9,560 nucleotides of DNA, from positions 1-9,560 of the forward strand of contig CALBGO010000075.1 of assembly GCA_937894585.1 (NCBI GenBank), read 5' to 3'. Of the stretch, positions 1 to 6,580 are shown in pieces; within the stretch, counting starts at the first letter, position 1, and every line of letters begins with the position of its first letter. A program made the translations under genes and the position numbers. Origin of the DNA: an uncultured Eubacterium sp. (lineage in GTDB: Bacteria; Bacillota; Clostridia; Peptostreptococcales; Anaerovoracaceae). A model generated the notes under the pieces. The model was not told the DNA's origin. It ran no database searches and saw only the letters and a program-made list of their open reading frames with translations.

Positions 1-55
1 ACCGTACGCACGGTGGTGTGAGAGGACGGGAGTTAGTCGCTCCCTCCTACTCGAT
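1..55 (+). mobile_element. 3' end of a group II intron (end of domain V and all of domain VI)
   Basis: The first 14 or so bases (CCGTACGCACGGT) look like the 3' strand of domain V; its 5' strand would lie outside the window. Positions 20-52 form a complete domain VI hairpin. G20-A21-G22 pair with C50-T51-C52, A23-G24-G25-A26 pair with T45-C46-C47-T48, and G28-G32 pair with C40-C44, around the 7-base loop 33-39. A49 is left bulged on the 3' strand, seven bases before T55, as expected for the branch-point adenosine. The intron would end in AT at 54-55, fitting the usual AY 3' end. No intron-encoded protein is visible, so whether the intron is intact or active cannot be told. Confidence 0.82.
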
Positions 56-63
56 GCAAAACG

Positions 64-75
64 ATCGTGCACGAT
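64..75. repeat. 12-bp perfect palindrome just 3' of the intron
   Basis: ATCGTGCACGAT is its own reverse complement and lies nine bases past the intron end, 14 bases before the -35 box of the response-regulator gene. It could be an operator or simply part of the 3' exon of the intron target. Nothing in the sequence decides between these. Confidence 0.4.
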
Positions 76-89
76 TACCTTGCTTTTGC

Positions 90-117
90 TTTACAATGAA
101 GGTGGTTGCTGTATAAT
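90..117 (+). promoter_or_regulatory. Sigma-A-type promoter for the two-component genes
   Basis: A TTTACA -35 box (90-95) is followed after 16 bases by a perfect TATAAT -10 box (112-117). Transcription would start near 124 and give a leader of about 43 bases before the regulator start. A TGTAAAG at 122-128 resembles the repeats upstream of the ABC genes and might allow autoregulation, but a single copy is weak evidence. The promoter lies entirely in the 3' exon of the group II intron, so expression of the cassette need not depend on intron splicing. Confidence 0.65.
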
Positions 118-166
118 TGTATGTAAAGTAAAAAAGGTATTTTGTGTGAAGCAATAAAGGAAATAT

Positions 167-844
167 ATGATGGGAAAGTATAAAATTCTGATTGTTGAAG
201 ATGACAGTGATTTAAGAGAAGGTCTTTCCTTCTCTTTTTCAAGTGATGGATATGATGTAATAGAGACAGAAACCAAAAAGGAAGGTTTACAGGAAATAAA
301 GAAAGGAGGCTGTGATCTGGTTCTTCTTGACTGCAACTTACCGGATGGAACAGGGTTTGAACTTTGCAAAGAGGTTCGGATTTACAGCAATATTCCAATT
401 ATTATGCTGACAGCTCGCGATACAGAGCTGGATGAGATAAAGGCTTTGGAATTAGGCGTAAATGATTACTTGTCAAAACCATTTTCTCTTGGAGTATTAA
501 AAGCAAGAATGAAGCGGATTCTTCAGGGAAAATCGGAAAGTACGAAAATTATCTCAGGAGAATTAAGTATAGACCGGGGTGTCTGTAAAGTATATAAACG
601 AGGCGAAGAGATTTCACTCAGTAAATTGGAATATCGGCTGTTATTGTATTTGGTTGAGAATAAGAACCATATCCTTTCTAAAGAACAGATTTTAGCGAAA
701 ATATGGGATAGTGATGGAAAGTATGTAGATAACAATACAGTGTCTGTGAATATCAGCAGACTTCGTACAAAGATAGAGGATGATGTATCGAAACCAAAAT
801 GGATTCAAACCGTTCATGGAATCGGATATATCTGGAAGGAATAA
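167..844 (+). CDS. OmpR/PhoB-family response regulator
   Basis: This 225-residue cytoplasmic DNA-binding regulator should be phosphorylated by the adjacent kinase. The receiver domain spans roughly residues 5-118: acidic pair D12-D13, phosphoacceptor D55 (in LLDCNLPDG), switch threonine T82 and lysine K104 (in SKPF), so all core residues are present. A winged-helix domain follows at about 128-225, ending in the typical VHGIGYIWKE strand. AAAGG at 156-160 precedes two adjacent ATG codons (167 and 170); either could be the start. The kinase gene begins four bases after the stop, so the two are cotranscribed. The likely target is the ABC promoter near 1764-1796. The closest types are VanR- or BceR-like regulators beside peptide-antibiotic ABC exporters; the specific signal is not known. 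Confidence 0.93.
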   Translation: MMGKYKILIVEDDSDLREGLSFSFSSDGYDVIETETKKEGLQEIKKGGCDLVLLDCNLPDGTGFELCKEVRIYSNIPIIMLTARDTELDEIKALELGVNDYLSKPFSLGVLKARMKRILQGKSESTKIISGELSIDRGVCKVYKRGEEISLSKLEYRLLLYLVENKNHILSKEQILAKIWDSDGKYVDNNTVSVNISRLRTKIEDDVSKPKWIQTVHGIGYIWKE

Positions 845-848
845 AGAG

Positions 849-1754
849 ATGTGGATTACGATACTATTAGCAGTGCTTTTGTGTTTGTCGATTGGATATA
901 GCATATATCAAAAAAGGAAAACATATCGCTTGATTGACCGTTTGCTGGACAGTGTGTTAAATCGGGAAATGATTGCAGACTCTGATATGGAAGAAGGAGA
1001 ATATTCTGCCCTTGTCAGTAAAATCAAGCAGATACAGGAAGTGCTTGATAATCACGTGAATAGTGCCGAACAAGAAAAAGAGCAGGTGAAAAGTCTGGTA
1101 TCTAATATGTCTCATCAATTAAAAACGCCCTTAGCGAATATTTCTCTCTATGCAGAAATCTTAAGTAAAGAGGAAATTACACCAGAACGGAAAACATTGT
1201 TTTCTGAAAAAATGCAGCGGCAGGTGGATAAACTGAGCTGGATTGTGGAGTCTTTATCGAAGATGATAAGGTTAGAACAAAATATCGACGGTTTTGAAGT
1301 GGAAACCATAGGAATCAAACAGACAATCTTAGATGCAGCAGATACGATTTATGAGAAACTCACGAACAAAGAAATCAATTTCACATTGGAACCATTTGAG
1401 GACAGATTATTGTATCATAATCGTAAATGGACAGCAGAAGTATTTGTAAATTTGTTAGAAAATGCTGTTAAGTACACCGATAGAGGAGGAACCATTTCCA
1501 TTTGCGTAAAAAGTTATGATTTATACACTGAGATTCAGATTGCAGATAATGGGCGTGGTATCCAGCAGGAGGAAATGACTGATATATTCAAACGATTTTA
1601 TAGAAGTCCGGAAGTCGAGAATATGGAAGGTTCCGGTATTGGTTTATATCTTTCTAATCTGATTTTGGAAAAAGAGAAAGGATATATCACAGTAGATTCC
1701 GAGTATGGAAAGGGCAGTTGTTTTTCTGTGTTCTTACAGAACTGTAAGAACTAA
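849..1754 (+). CDS. Membrane histidine kinase with one N-terminal transmembrane segment
   Basis: This is a 301-residue sensor kinase, partner of the preceding regulator. The frame is open back to 780, but ATG 849 fits best: GGAAGGA at 834-840 is well placed and the protein then opens with a hydrophobic helix (about residues 2-19) followed by QKRK. A linker rich in charged residues leads to the dimerisation/phosphoacceptor helix with H89 in SNMSHQLKTPL. The ATPase domain shows the N box (NLLENAVKYTD, N201 and N205), G1 box (DNGRG from D234), F box (FKRFY, 247-251) and G2 box (GSGIGL, 261-266). There is no extracellular sensor domain and only one membrane segment, unlike BceS-type kinases, which have two. 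It probably receives its signal through a partner, plausibly the ABC permease; that link is inference. Confidence 0.92.
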   Translation: MWITILLAVLLCLSIGYSIYQKRKTYRLIDRLLDSVLNREMIADSDMEEGEYSALVSKIKQIQEVLDNHVNSAEQEKEQVKSLVSNMSHQLKTPLANISLYAEILSKEEITPERKTLFSEKMQRQVDKLSWIVESLSKMIRLEQNIDGFEVETIGIKQTILDAADTIYEKLTNKEINFTLEPFEDRLLYHNRKWTAEVFVNLLENAVKYTDRGGTISICVKSYDLYTEIQIADNGRGIQQEEMTDIFKRFYRSPEVENMEGSGIGLYLSNLILEKEKGYITVDSEYGKGSCFSVFLQNCKN

Positions 1755-1796
1755 TCATCCGTTTGTAAAGAAATTGCAAGATACAGACGCTATAAT
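1743..1796 (+). promoter_or_regulatory. Activator-type promoter of the ABC genes with direct-repeat operator
   Basis: A perfect TATAAT lies at 1791-1796, but the place for a -35 box (about 1768-1773, AAGAAA) has no match to consensus. It is covered by two direct repeats 11 bp apart, TGTAAAG at 1764 and TGCAAGA at 1775. A further similar word, TGTAAGA, starts at 1743, 21 bp upstream, but it falls in the last kinase codons and may be chance. Repeats one helical turn apart over a missing -35 are typical of OmpR-family activation. The leader would be about 25 bases, ending in GAGGAG at 1813-1818. I infer that the adjacent regulator binds here. Confidence 0.6.
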
Positions 1797-1827
1797 GGCT
1801 GTATCAGGAAAAGAGGAGTGATGACGG

Positions 1828-2538
1828 ATGAGTATTTTAGAATTACAAAATGCTGAGAAAATATATGGAGAAAAAAACAATCAGGTAAAGGCATTACAGA
1901 ATATCAATTTAAAAGTAGAAGAAGGCGAGTTTGTTGCTATTGTAGGAACATCTGGTTCGGGTAAATCTACCTGTCTTAATTTGATTGGTGGTCTGGATAA
2001 TCCCACAAGCGGAAAGATTTTCATAAAGAATAAAGAGATTGGTTCTTTGTCAAGAAAAGAACTGACAATTTTCCGCAGAAGAAATATCGGATTTGTATTC
2101 CAAAATTACAGTTTGATGCCTGTATTGAATGTGTATGATAATGTGGCATTGCCGGTTACATTTGACCGTGGAAAACATATCAATCGCAAATATATCGAAG
2201 AATTGTTACGGGAACTGGGTATTTGGGAAAAGCGTAAGAAATATCCAAACGAATTATCCGGCGGTCAGCAGCAAAGAGTTGCAATCGCCAGAGCTTTGGC
2301 AAACAAGCCGAGCATTCTGCTTTGCGACGAACCGACAGGCAATTTGGATTCAGCTACAACCATTGAGGTTATGGGATTATTAAAAGCGAGTTGTCGCAAG
2401 TATAATCAGACGATTCTCATGGTAACGCATAATGAAGCCATTGCACAGACTTGCGACAGAGTAATTCATATCGAAGATGGTCAGATTGTTACGGGAAAAA
2501 GAAGATTTCCGGCAAAAGGCGGTGATGCGGTATGTTAA
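1828..2538 (+). CDS. ABC transporter ATP-binding protein (MacB/LolD/BceA type)
   Basis: This 236-residue nucleotide-binding subunit works at the inner face of the membrane with the permease that follows. All ATPase motifs are visible: Walker A GTSGSGKST (40-48), Q loop Q92, signature LSGGQ (143-147), Walker B ILLCDE (163-168), D loop NLD (172-174) and switch histidine H201. The start is ATG 1828, nine bases after GAGGAG (1813-1818); an ATG at 1821 is out of frame and soon stops. The stop overlaps the permease start (ATGTTAA), pointing to translational coupling. Length and motifs fit the MacB/LolD/BceA group, which couples ATP hydrolysis to mechanical movement of FtsX-type permeases. The substrate cannot be read from the sequence; antimicrobial peptide resistance or sensing is a guess from the neighbouring two-component genes. 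Confidence 0.94.
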   Translation: MSILELQNAEKIYGEKNNQVKALQNINLKVEEGEFVAIVGTSGSGKSTCLNLIGGLDNPTSGKIFIKNKEIGSLSRKELTIFRRRNIGFVFQNYSLMPVLNVYDNVALPVTFDRGKHINRKYIEELLRELGIWEKRKKYPNELSGGQQQRVAIARALANKPSILLCDEPTGNLDSATTIEVMGLLKASCRKYNQTILMVTHNEAIAQTCDRVIHIEDGQIVTGKRRFPAKGGDAVC

Positions 2539-5192
2539 AATTGGCATGGAAATATATGCGCTATTACAAAAGCCAGACGCTTGCTATCTTTGCAAGTATT
2601 TTATTAACAGCGTCATTGCTTTCAGGGATTTCTTCTTTGATTTACAGCAGTCAGAAAAGTGATCTGGCGAACAGCAAGACGATTTACGGAGACTGGCATT
2701 ATTATATAGAAACGGACAAGGAACTTTTTAATTCTGTAGAAAGCGGTGAGAAAGGGAAAGGATATACGCTTAAGCAGTGTGGAAAGATGGAAATTCGTGA
2801 TGTTGCGGCAGAAGAATTTATGATCTGTTTTATCCATTCCGATGAAACTTATCGTCAAATAGCGCACAGAGATTTGTTAGAGGGAAAATTCCCGGAGAAA
2901 GAGAATGAAATTGCAGCGGATGGATATGTGCTTAGTAATCTTGGGTTTTCAGGAAATTTAGGAGATACCCTTCGCATTGGAGAAAAAGAGTATATTGTTA
3001 CTGGTGTTCTGAAAAGCGAATGGGCGGCAAGCTCCAGTGAAATGGAAGTTTTTGTAAGCGATTCTTTTAAAGGGCGAGGAAGTCAGACGTTTTTATATCT
3101 CACTTTTAATGAAGATGAGAAGTTATATAAACAGTTGGATGCTTTTTTACAGGAACATAAATTATTATCTGAAGCAGTAGCCGGAAATGATGAAGTAATA
3201 CAGTATCTTGGTGGAGAAGCACCAAGCAGCATCTATGAAATTGTGAAATTTGGTCTGACCAATGAAGAAGGAAATTTCACTTATATCGTTTTGAAATTAC
3301 AGAGTGACTACAATCTGGCTTATAACGGGATGATCTTCCTGTTATGTCTGTTCAGCCTTTTTGTAGTATATAGTGTATTTAGTATTTCTGTATCGAAGAG
3401 AACTTCTGAGTACGGAATGTTGCAGACATTAGGTATCAGTGAAGCGCAGATTGGCGGTACATTACTTTGGGAACTTTGGATATTATTTTTCATTGGGTAT
3501 CCGTTAGGGTGTTTCTTAGGAAATGGTATATTAAGCCTTGTATATCAAAGGCTTAGCGGTGTATTTGGTGGAAAAGGAATTAGTGGTGCAGAGACTGGTC
3601 TGTCTGTTGCCGACCATACGTTGGCAGAAGGAGCAAATGCTGCAAAGTTTTTTGTTTCTGTGGATGCAATGGTATTTGGATTTCTATTTCTGCTGATTTC
3701 GTTGGCGCTGGTTGCCTTTATCGTGGTTCGTTCGCTTCGAAAGCATTCGTTAAAATCAGTAATGAGTGGAGATACTTCTTTTACAAAAAGAAGGAAAATA
3801 TATGCTCTGCGAAATGTAAATATGGCGAATGTAGTAGTGCGGAAATTTATGTTTGCCAATAAGCGGAAAGTGATTGGAATTTTATTATCCTTGTCTATCG
3901 GTGGTTGTATTTTCTTATGTACAACTTATATGGTAGAAAATTTGAAAGTTCACGCAGAGCTTTCGTTAATGTCGGATGATGGGCTTGGTTCGGAATACCG
4001 TATTTCTTTAAAATCCGATTCGTTGAAAGATATGATTCCTGAGGTGGCAGCAGATAAGATTAAAAATATGCCGGAAACAGATGATGTATATGTGACAAAG
4101 TATACGATGGGAGAATTGCAGCTTTCCGGAAATGAGTTTTTGGCAGAGGAAGATTGGCGTGATTATTTCAAATATCAAAATCAGGAGCCGTATTTTATTC
4201 GGAGATATGATGGAATCTGTAATCAGCAGAAAGATGGAACTTATCGGATCAAATATAATGTGTATGGCTACGATGAAGCGATGATAGAGCAGCTTCGGGA
4301 TTTTATTCTGGAGGGAGAGATTCAGCCGGAAACAATGAAAAAGAATAACCGGGTGATTGTGACGGCGAATATGGATGGTCAGGGGAATTACTATTTTTAC
4401 GGAAAGAAGCCGGGCGATAAGATTACGCTTCGTGTACCAGGGAGAGAGAACTATACAGATGAACTGTTAAAATTCCAAAGTGGAGAAGAAAATTATATCG
4501 AGAAAGAGTTTGAGATTGCGGCAATCGTAAACAGACCGTTGGCGCAGGAGAAAGGTTTTCTGAATACAGAAGTCTGGAAAAATGCGCAGAGTGTGATTAT
4601 GACTGGCGAACAGATGGAAGAAAACTTTGGAATTACAGATTACAGTTTTATCAATGCGTCTCCAGCTGATGGCAAAGATGTCCAGAGTGTAAGCAATCAG
4701 TTGTTACAGGTAATCCGAGATGTTCCCAAGGCAGTATTGCAGGATTATACTTCAGCAATCGAAACACAGAAAGATTATCTTAAGCAACAGCAGATATTCT
4801 TTTCCGGTATCGCAGTAATCCTGTTGATTATCAGTTTGTTCCATATCATAAACAGTATGAATCATACGATTCTTGCGAGAAGAAGGGAATACGGGATTAT
4901 TCGTGCAATGGGAATCACGGACAGCGGGTTTTATAAGATGATTTTGCGGATGGGAATTCTTTATGGATTACTGACAGATGTGTTTATCTTCCTGCTTTAC
5001 AATCTGGTTCTCAGAAGAGTGATGGATTACTATATGGCACATGTGCTTCAATTTTTACATCTGACTTCCAATGTTCCAAATCTGGTTTTGATTGGAATTA
5101 TGGTGCTGAATGTGGTGATTGCAGCAGTGGCGGTGATGATTCCGGCATGGAAGATGGGAAGAGAAAACATCATAGACGAAATCAGAAAATAG
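2532..5192 (+). CDS. FtsX/MacB-type ABC transporter permease, two-repeat architecture
   Basis: This is an 886-residue integral membrane protein built as two similar halves. Predicted membrane helices by eye lie near 16-38, 264-286, 310-334 and 379-402 in the first half, and 447-466, 755-776, 806-826 and 851-872 in the second. Each half has one helix, a large external domain (about 39-262 and 467-754), then three helices. The FtsX-family signature after the second helix of each half is clear: SKRTSEYGMLQTLGIS (288-303) and ARRREYGIIRAMGIT (782-796). It starts within the ATPase stop region, with AAGGCGGTG at 2516-2524 as ribosome binding site. BceB permeases usually have ten helices and one large loop, so this is a relative rather than a BceB. 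A role in export, resistance or peptide sensing is plausible but not shown. Confidence 0.9.
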   Translation: MLKLAWKYMRYYKSQTLAIFASILLTASLLSGISSLIYSSQKSDLANSKTIYGDWHYYIETDKELFNSVESGEKGKGYTLKQCGKMEIRDVAAEEFMICFIHSDETYRQIAHRDLLEGKFPEKENEIAADGYVLSNLGFSGNLGDTLRIGEKEYIVTGVLKSEWAASSSEMEVFVSDSFKGRGSQTFLYLTFNEDEKLYKQLDAFLQEHKLLSEAVAGNDEVIQYLGGEAPSSIYEIVKFGLTNEEGNFTYIVLKLQSDYNLAYNGMIFLLCLFSLFVVYSVFSISVSKRTSEYGMLQTLGISEAQIGGTLLWELWILFFIGYPLGCFLGNGILSLVYQRLSGVFGGKGISGAETGLSVADHTLAEGANAAKFFVSVDAMVFGFLFLLISLALVAFIVVRSLRKHSLKSVMSGDTSFTKRRKIYALRNVNMANVVVRKFMFANKRKVIGILLSLSIGGCIFLCTTYMVENLKVHAELSLMSDDGLGSEYRISLKSDSLKDMIPEVAADKIKNMPETDDVYVTKYTMGELQLSGNEFLAEEDWRDYFKYQNQEPYFIRRYDGICNQQKDGTYRIKYNVYGYDEAMIEQLRDFILEGEIQPETMKKNNRVIVTANMDGQGNYYFYGKKPGDKITLRVPGRENYTDELLKFQSGEENYIEKEFEIAAIVNRPLAQEKGFLNTEVWKNAQSVIMTGEQMEENFGITDYSFINASPADGKDVQSVSNQLLQVIRDVPKAVLQDYTSAIETQKDYLKQQQIFFSGIAVILLIISLFHIINSMNHTILARRREYGIIRAMGITDSGFYKMILRMGILYGLLTDVFIFLLYNLVLRRVMDYYMAHVLQFLHLTSNVPNLVLIGIMVLNVVIAAVAVMIPAWKMGRENIIDEIRK

Positions 5193-5255
5193 ATTGGAAA
5201 AAAGCGGATCGATTTACTGCGTTTTGATTGCCGGATGTTGAATTTTGAAAAGAAC

Positions 5256-5300
5256 AACGGAACGTCATACTGCGATGTCAGAATGGCGTCCCGTTTTGTA
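5256..5300. terminator. Rho-independent terminator between convergent genes
   Basis: Arms 5256-5268 and 5283-5295 pair over 13 positions with one mismatch (A5261 with C5290) and one G-T wobble. CTG 5270-5272 and CAG 5279-5281 add three inner pairs across a six-base loop. TTTTGTAT follows on the + strand, so it should stop the ABC transcript 64 bases after the permease stop. On the - strand the arm is followed by GTTCTTTTCAAAA, less T-rich, so it may also stop transcripts of the facing Rpn remnant. Confidence 0.75.
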
Positions 5301-5316
5301 TACCTGAAGCGGCGGG

Positions 5317-5961
5317 TTATTTAATATTAAACTCTTCAAAAAGTTGCTGTCTGAACTCGCTGTCTGAGGCGGCTCTGACAATGTCTCCGCTGCGTCCAAG
5401 GGAAGACAGCTTCAGAATTAAAGCACTCATACGGGCTTCACCTTGTTCTAAACCTTGTTCCAGACCTTTTTCTAAACCTTCTTCTTCGGCAATAAAGCGT
5501 AGCGTTGCCTGGTCGTGATCATATATTTCTTTGCGCCAGTACATTTCGCGGATTCTGTCATCATCTGTGATTTCTCTGAATACTTTTTCAACCATTTGAA
5601 AACGGTCACCTCCTGTGGTGATGAGTTTCTGTATGCAGTCGTCATATCGGGCGTCACCTCTGTATTTCAGATAGACGGCCAGCTGCTCGGAAGGAGACAG
5701 ACTGTCTGCATCGGCTCCGGCGTTTACTTTATCAAGTTCGATAAAGTGAATTTCCAGCCGGTCAGACAAGAGACGGCCGCAGTCTTTTTCGCGGAGCTGA
5801 AAAACTGTGTGAACCTGATTGACATCATGAAAAATTCTCCCGTTAATGAAAGAGATAACAATGCTTTTATCCATTTTATCATATTTCTGTCCGTTTTCCA
5901 ACGAAGAATTTATCAGCTTACCGCCGTAGTATTGCAGGTTCTTCTGACTTTTATTGCGCTT
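5317..5961 (-). pseudogene. 5'-truncated Rpn-family nuclease/'putative transposase' gene
   Basis: The frame reads about 214 codons before the stop at 5317-5319. It matches the C-terminal half of Rpn-family proteins (PD-(D/E)XK, usually near 300 residues): LQYYGGKLINSSLENGQ, then VFQLREK and RLEIHFIELDK, an acidic helical middle, a GLEKGLEQGLEQG repeat, and a typical end (ILKLSSLGR...LFEEFNIK). The homology runs upstream through TTG 5899-5901 to about 5940, and an in-frame TAA occurs at 5962-5964. No ATG and no ribosome binding site precede it. The N-terminal catalytic region with the DXK-type residues is absent, and the str promoter begins about 40 bases beyond, so this is a remnant rather than a short gene. 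The family name rests on recognition, not on a search. Confidence 0.75.
5443..5478 (-). repeat. Three tandem 12-bp units coding for the GLEQ-type repeat
   Basis: On the + strand the units are TTGTTCTAAACC, TTGTTCCAGACC and TTTTTCTAAACC. On the coding strand they specify the GLEKGLEQGLEQ segment. Short in-frame repeats of this kind are common before the C-terminal part of Rpn-family proteins and can change in copy number by slippage. Confidence 0.7.
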
Positions 5962-5985
5962 TTAGAAGAAATTTATTGCGCTTTT
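5950..5985. repeat. 14-bp direct repeat, 22-bp period, at the truncated edge of the Rpn remnant
   Basis: TTTATTGCGCTTTT occurs exactly at 5950-5963 and again at 5972-5985. The first copy covers the 5' limit of the open frame of the remnant, and the second lies 13 bases before the -35 box of the str promoter. It may be a rearrangement scar, or a pair of protein sites two helical turns apart upstream of the promoter. Confidence 0.6.
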
Positions 5986-6011
5986 GTAAATAAAATTCTT
6001 GCGTCTGTCAA
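5983..6011 (-). promoter_or_regulatory. Possible - strand promoter facing the Rpn remnant
   Basis: Read on the - strand, a perfect TTGACA (6011-6006) is followed after 17 bases by TACAAA (5988-5983), a four-of-six -10 match. It overlaps the + strand str promoter. If used, it would transcribe the remnant or give an antisense RNA; the weak -10 keeps confidence low. Confidence 0.3.
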
Positions 6012-6027
6012 GAATATATGGTAAAAT
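5999..6027 (+). promoter_or_regulatory. Promoter of the str operon
   Basis: TTGCGT (5999-6004), 17 bases, then TAAAAT (6022-6027) give a reasonable sigma-A promoter with a start near 6034 and an rpsL leader of about 80 bases. A second TAAAAT at 6061-6066 lies in the loop region of the leader inverted repeat and has no good -35. A local promoter makes sense because no rpoBC genes precede rpsL here. Confidence 0.55.
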
Positions 6028-6048
6028 ATCAAGGTATTTCGAGTTGAT

Positions 6049-6075
6049 TTGACCCTAAGATAAAATTAGGGTCAA
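6049..6075 (+). promoter_or_regulatory. Perfect 10-bp inverted repeat in the rpsL leader
   Basis: TTGACCCTAA (6049-6058) and TTAGGGTCAA (6066-6075) are exact reverse complements around GATAAAA. As RNA this is a strong hairpin 40 bases before rpsL and 15-20 bases after the predicted transcription start; as DNA it is an operator-like palindrome. No run of T follows on either strand, so it is not a simple terminator. Leader control or a repressor site are both possible. Confidence 0.6.
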
Positions 6076-6115
6076 TTTGACTGTAATGATAATTTTTAAA
6101 AGAAAGGAGAAACCA

Positions 6116-6532
6116 ATGCCTACTATTAACCAATTAGTTCGTCAGGGCAGAACCAGTTCTGTAAAGAAGTCAACAGCTCCTGCTCTCGGTAAGGGTATGA
6201 ACTCTTTAAGAAGAGTAGCAACTAACACAAACTCACCACAGAAGAGAGGCGTGTGCACTTCTGTTAAGACAGTAACACCTAAGAAGCCGAATTCCGCTCT
6301 TAGAAAAGTTGCCAGAGTTCGTCTGTCCAACGGTATCGAAGTAACCGCATATATTCCTGGTATCGGTCACAACCTGCAGGAACACAGTGTAGTACTGATC
6401 AGAGGCGGCAGAGTTAAGGACCTTCCTGGTGTGCGTTATCACATCATCAGAGGTACCCTGGATACTGCAGGCGTAAACAACAGACTGCAGGCTCGTTCCA
6501 AGTACGGTGCGAAGAGACCTAAGAAGAAATAG
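6116..6532 (+). CDS. rpsL: Small-subunit ribosomal protein uS12
   Basis: S12 is a 30S protein at the decoding centre that contributes to accuracy and is the streptomycin-resistance locus. The 138-residue product starts MPTINQLVRQGR. It carries the extra segment of about 13 residues seen in Firmicutes S12 between PAL and PQKRG (residues 25-40), then TPKKPNSALRK (54-64), GHNLQEHSVVLIRGGRVKDLPGVRYH (84-109) and the basic end GAKRPKKK. K56 and K101, where resistance changes usually occur, are both the sensitive-type lysine. The frame is open back to a TTG at 6077, but ATG 6116, with AAAGGAGA at 6103-6110, is the true start. It is first gene of the str operon; residue S49 in VCTSV is arginine in many homologues, a minor variation. 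Confidence 0.98.
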   Translation: MPTINQLVRQGRTSSVKKSTAPALGKGMNSLRRVATNTNSPQKRGVCTSVKTVTPKKPNSALRKVARVRLSNGIEVTAYIPGIGHNLQEHSVVLIRGGRVKDLPGVRYHIIRGTLDTAGVNNRLQARSKYGAKRPKKK

Positions 6533-6580
6533 TTCTATTTCTTTACTGACATTTTAAGTTGAAATAATCGGGAATAAACA

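Noticed and set aside
780..848. ATG start of the kinase within the regulator gene
   Set aside because: It would add 23 polar residues before the membrane helix and overlap the regulator by 65 bases; ATG 849 has the better ribosome binding site.
1763..1779. TTGTAA (1763) or TTGCAA (1774) as -35 box of the ABC promoter
   Set aside because: Spacers to TATAAT would be 22 and 11 bases, both outside the working range; they are better read as parts of the direct repeats.
2129..2383. Small open frames inside the ABC ATPase and permease genes
   Set aside because: They are out-of-frame shadows without ribosome binding sites or recognisable products.
5515..6024. 169-codon open frame on the + strand opposite the Rpn remnant
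   Set aside because: It is antisense to the recognisable Rpn frame and runs into the str promoter; no ribosome binding site or domain is visible.
6077..6115. TTG start giving a 13-residue extension of S12
   Set aside because: No ribosome binding site precedes the TTG, it overlaps the leader, and ATG 6116 gives the normal Firmicutes S12 length with a good site.
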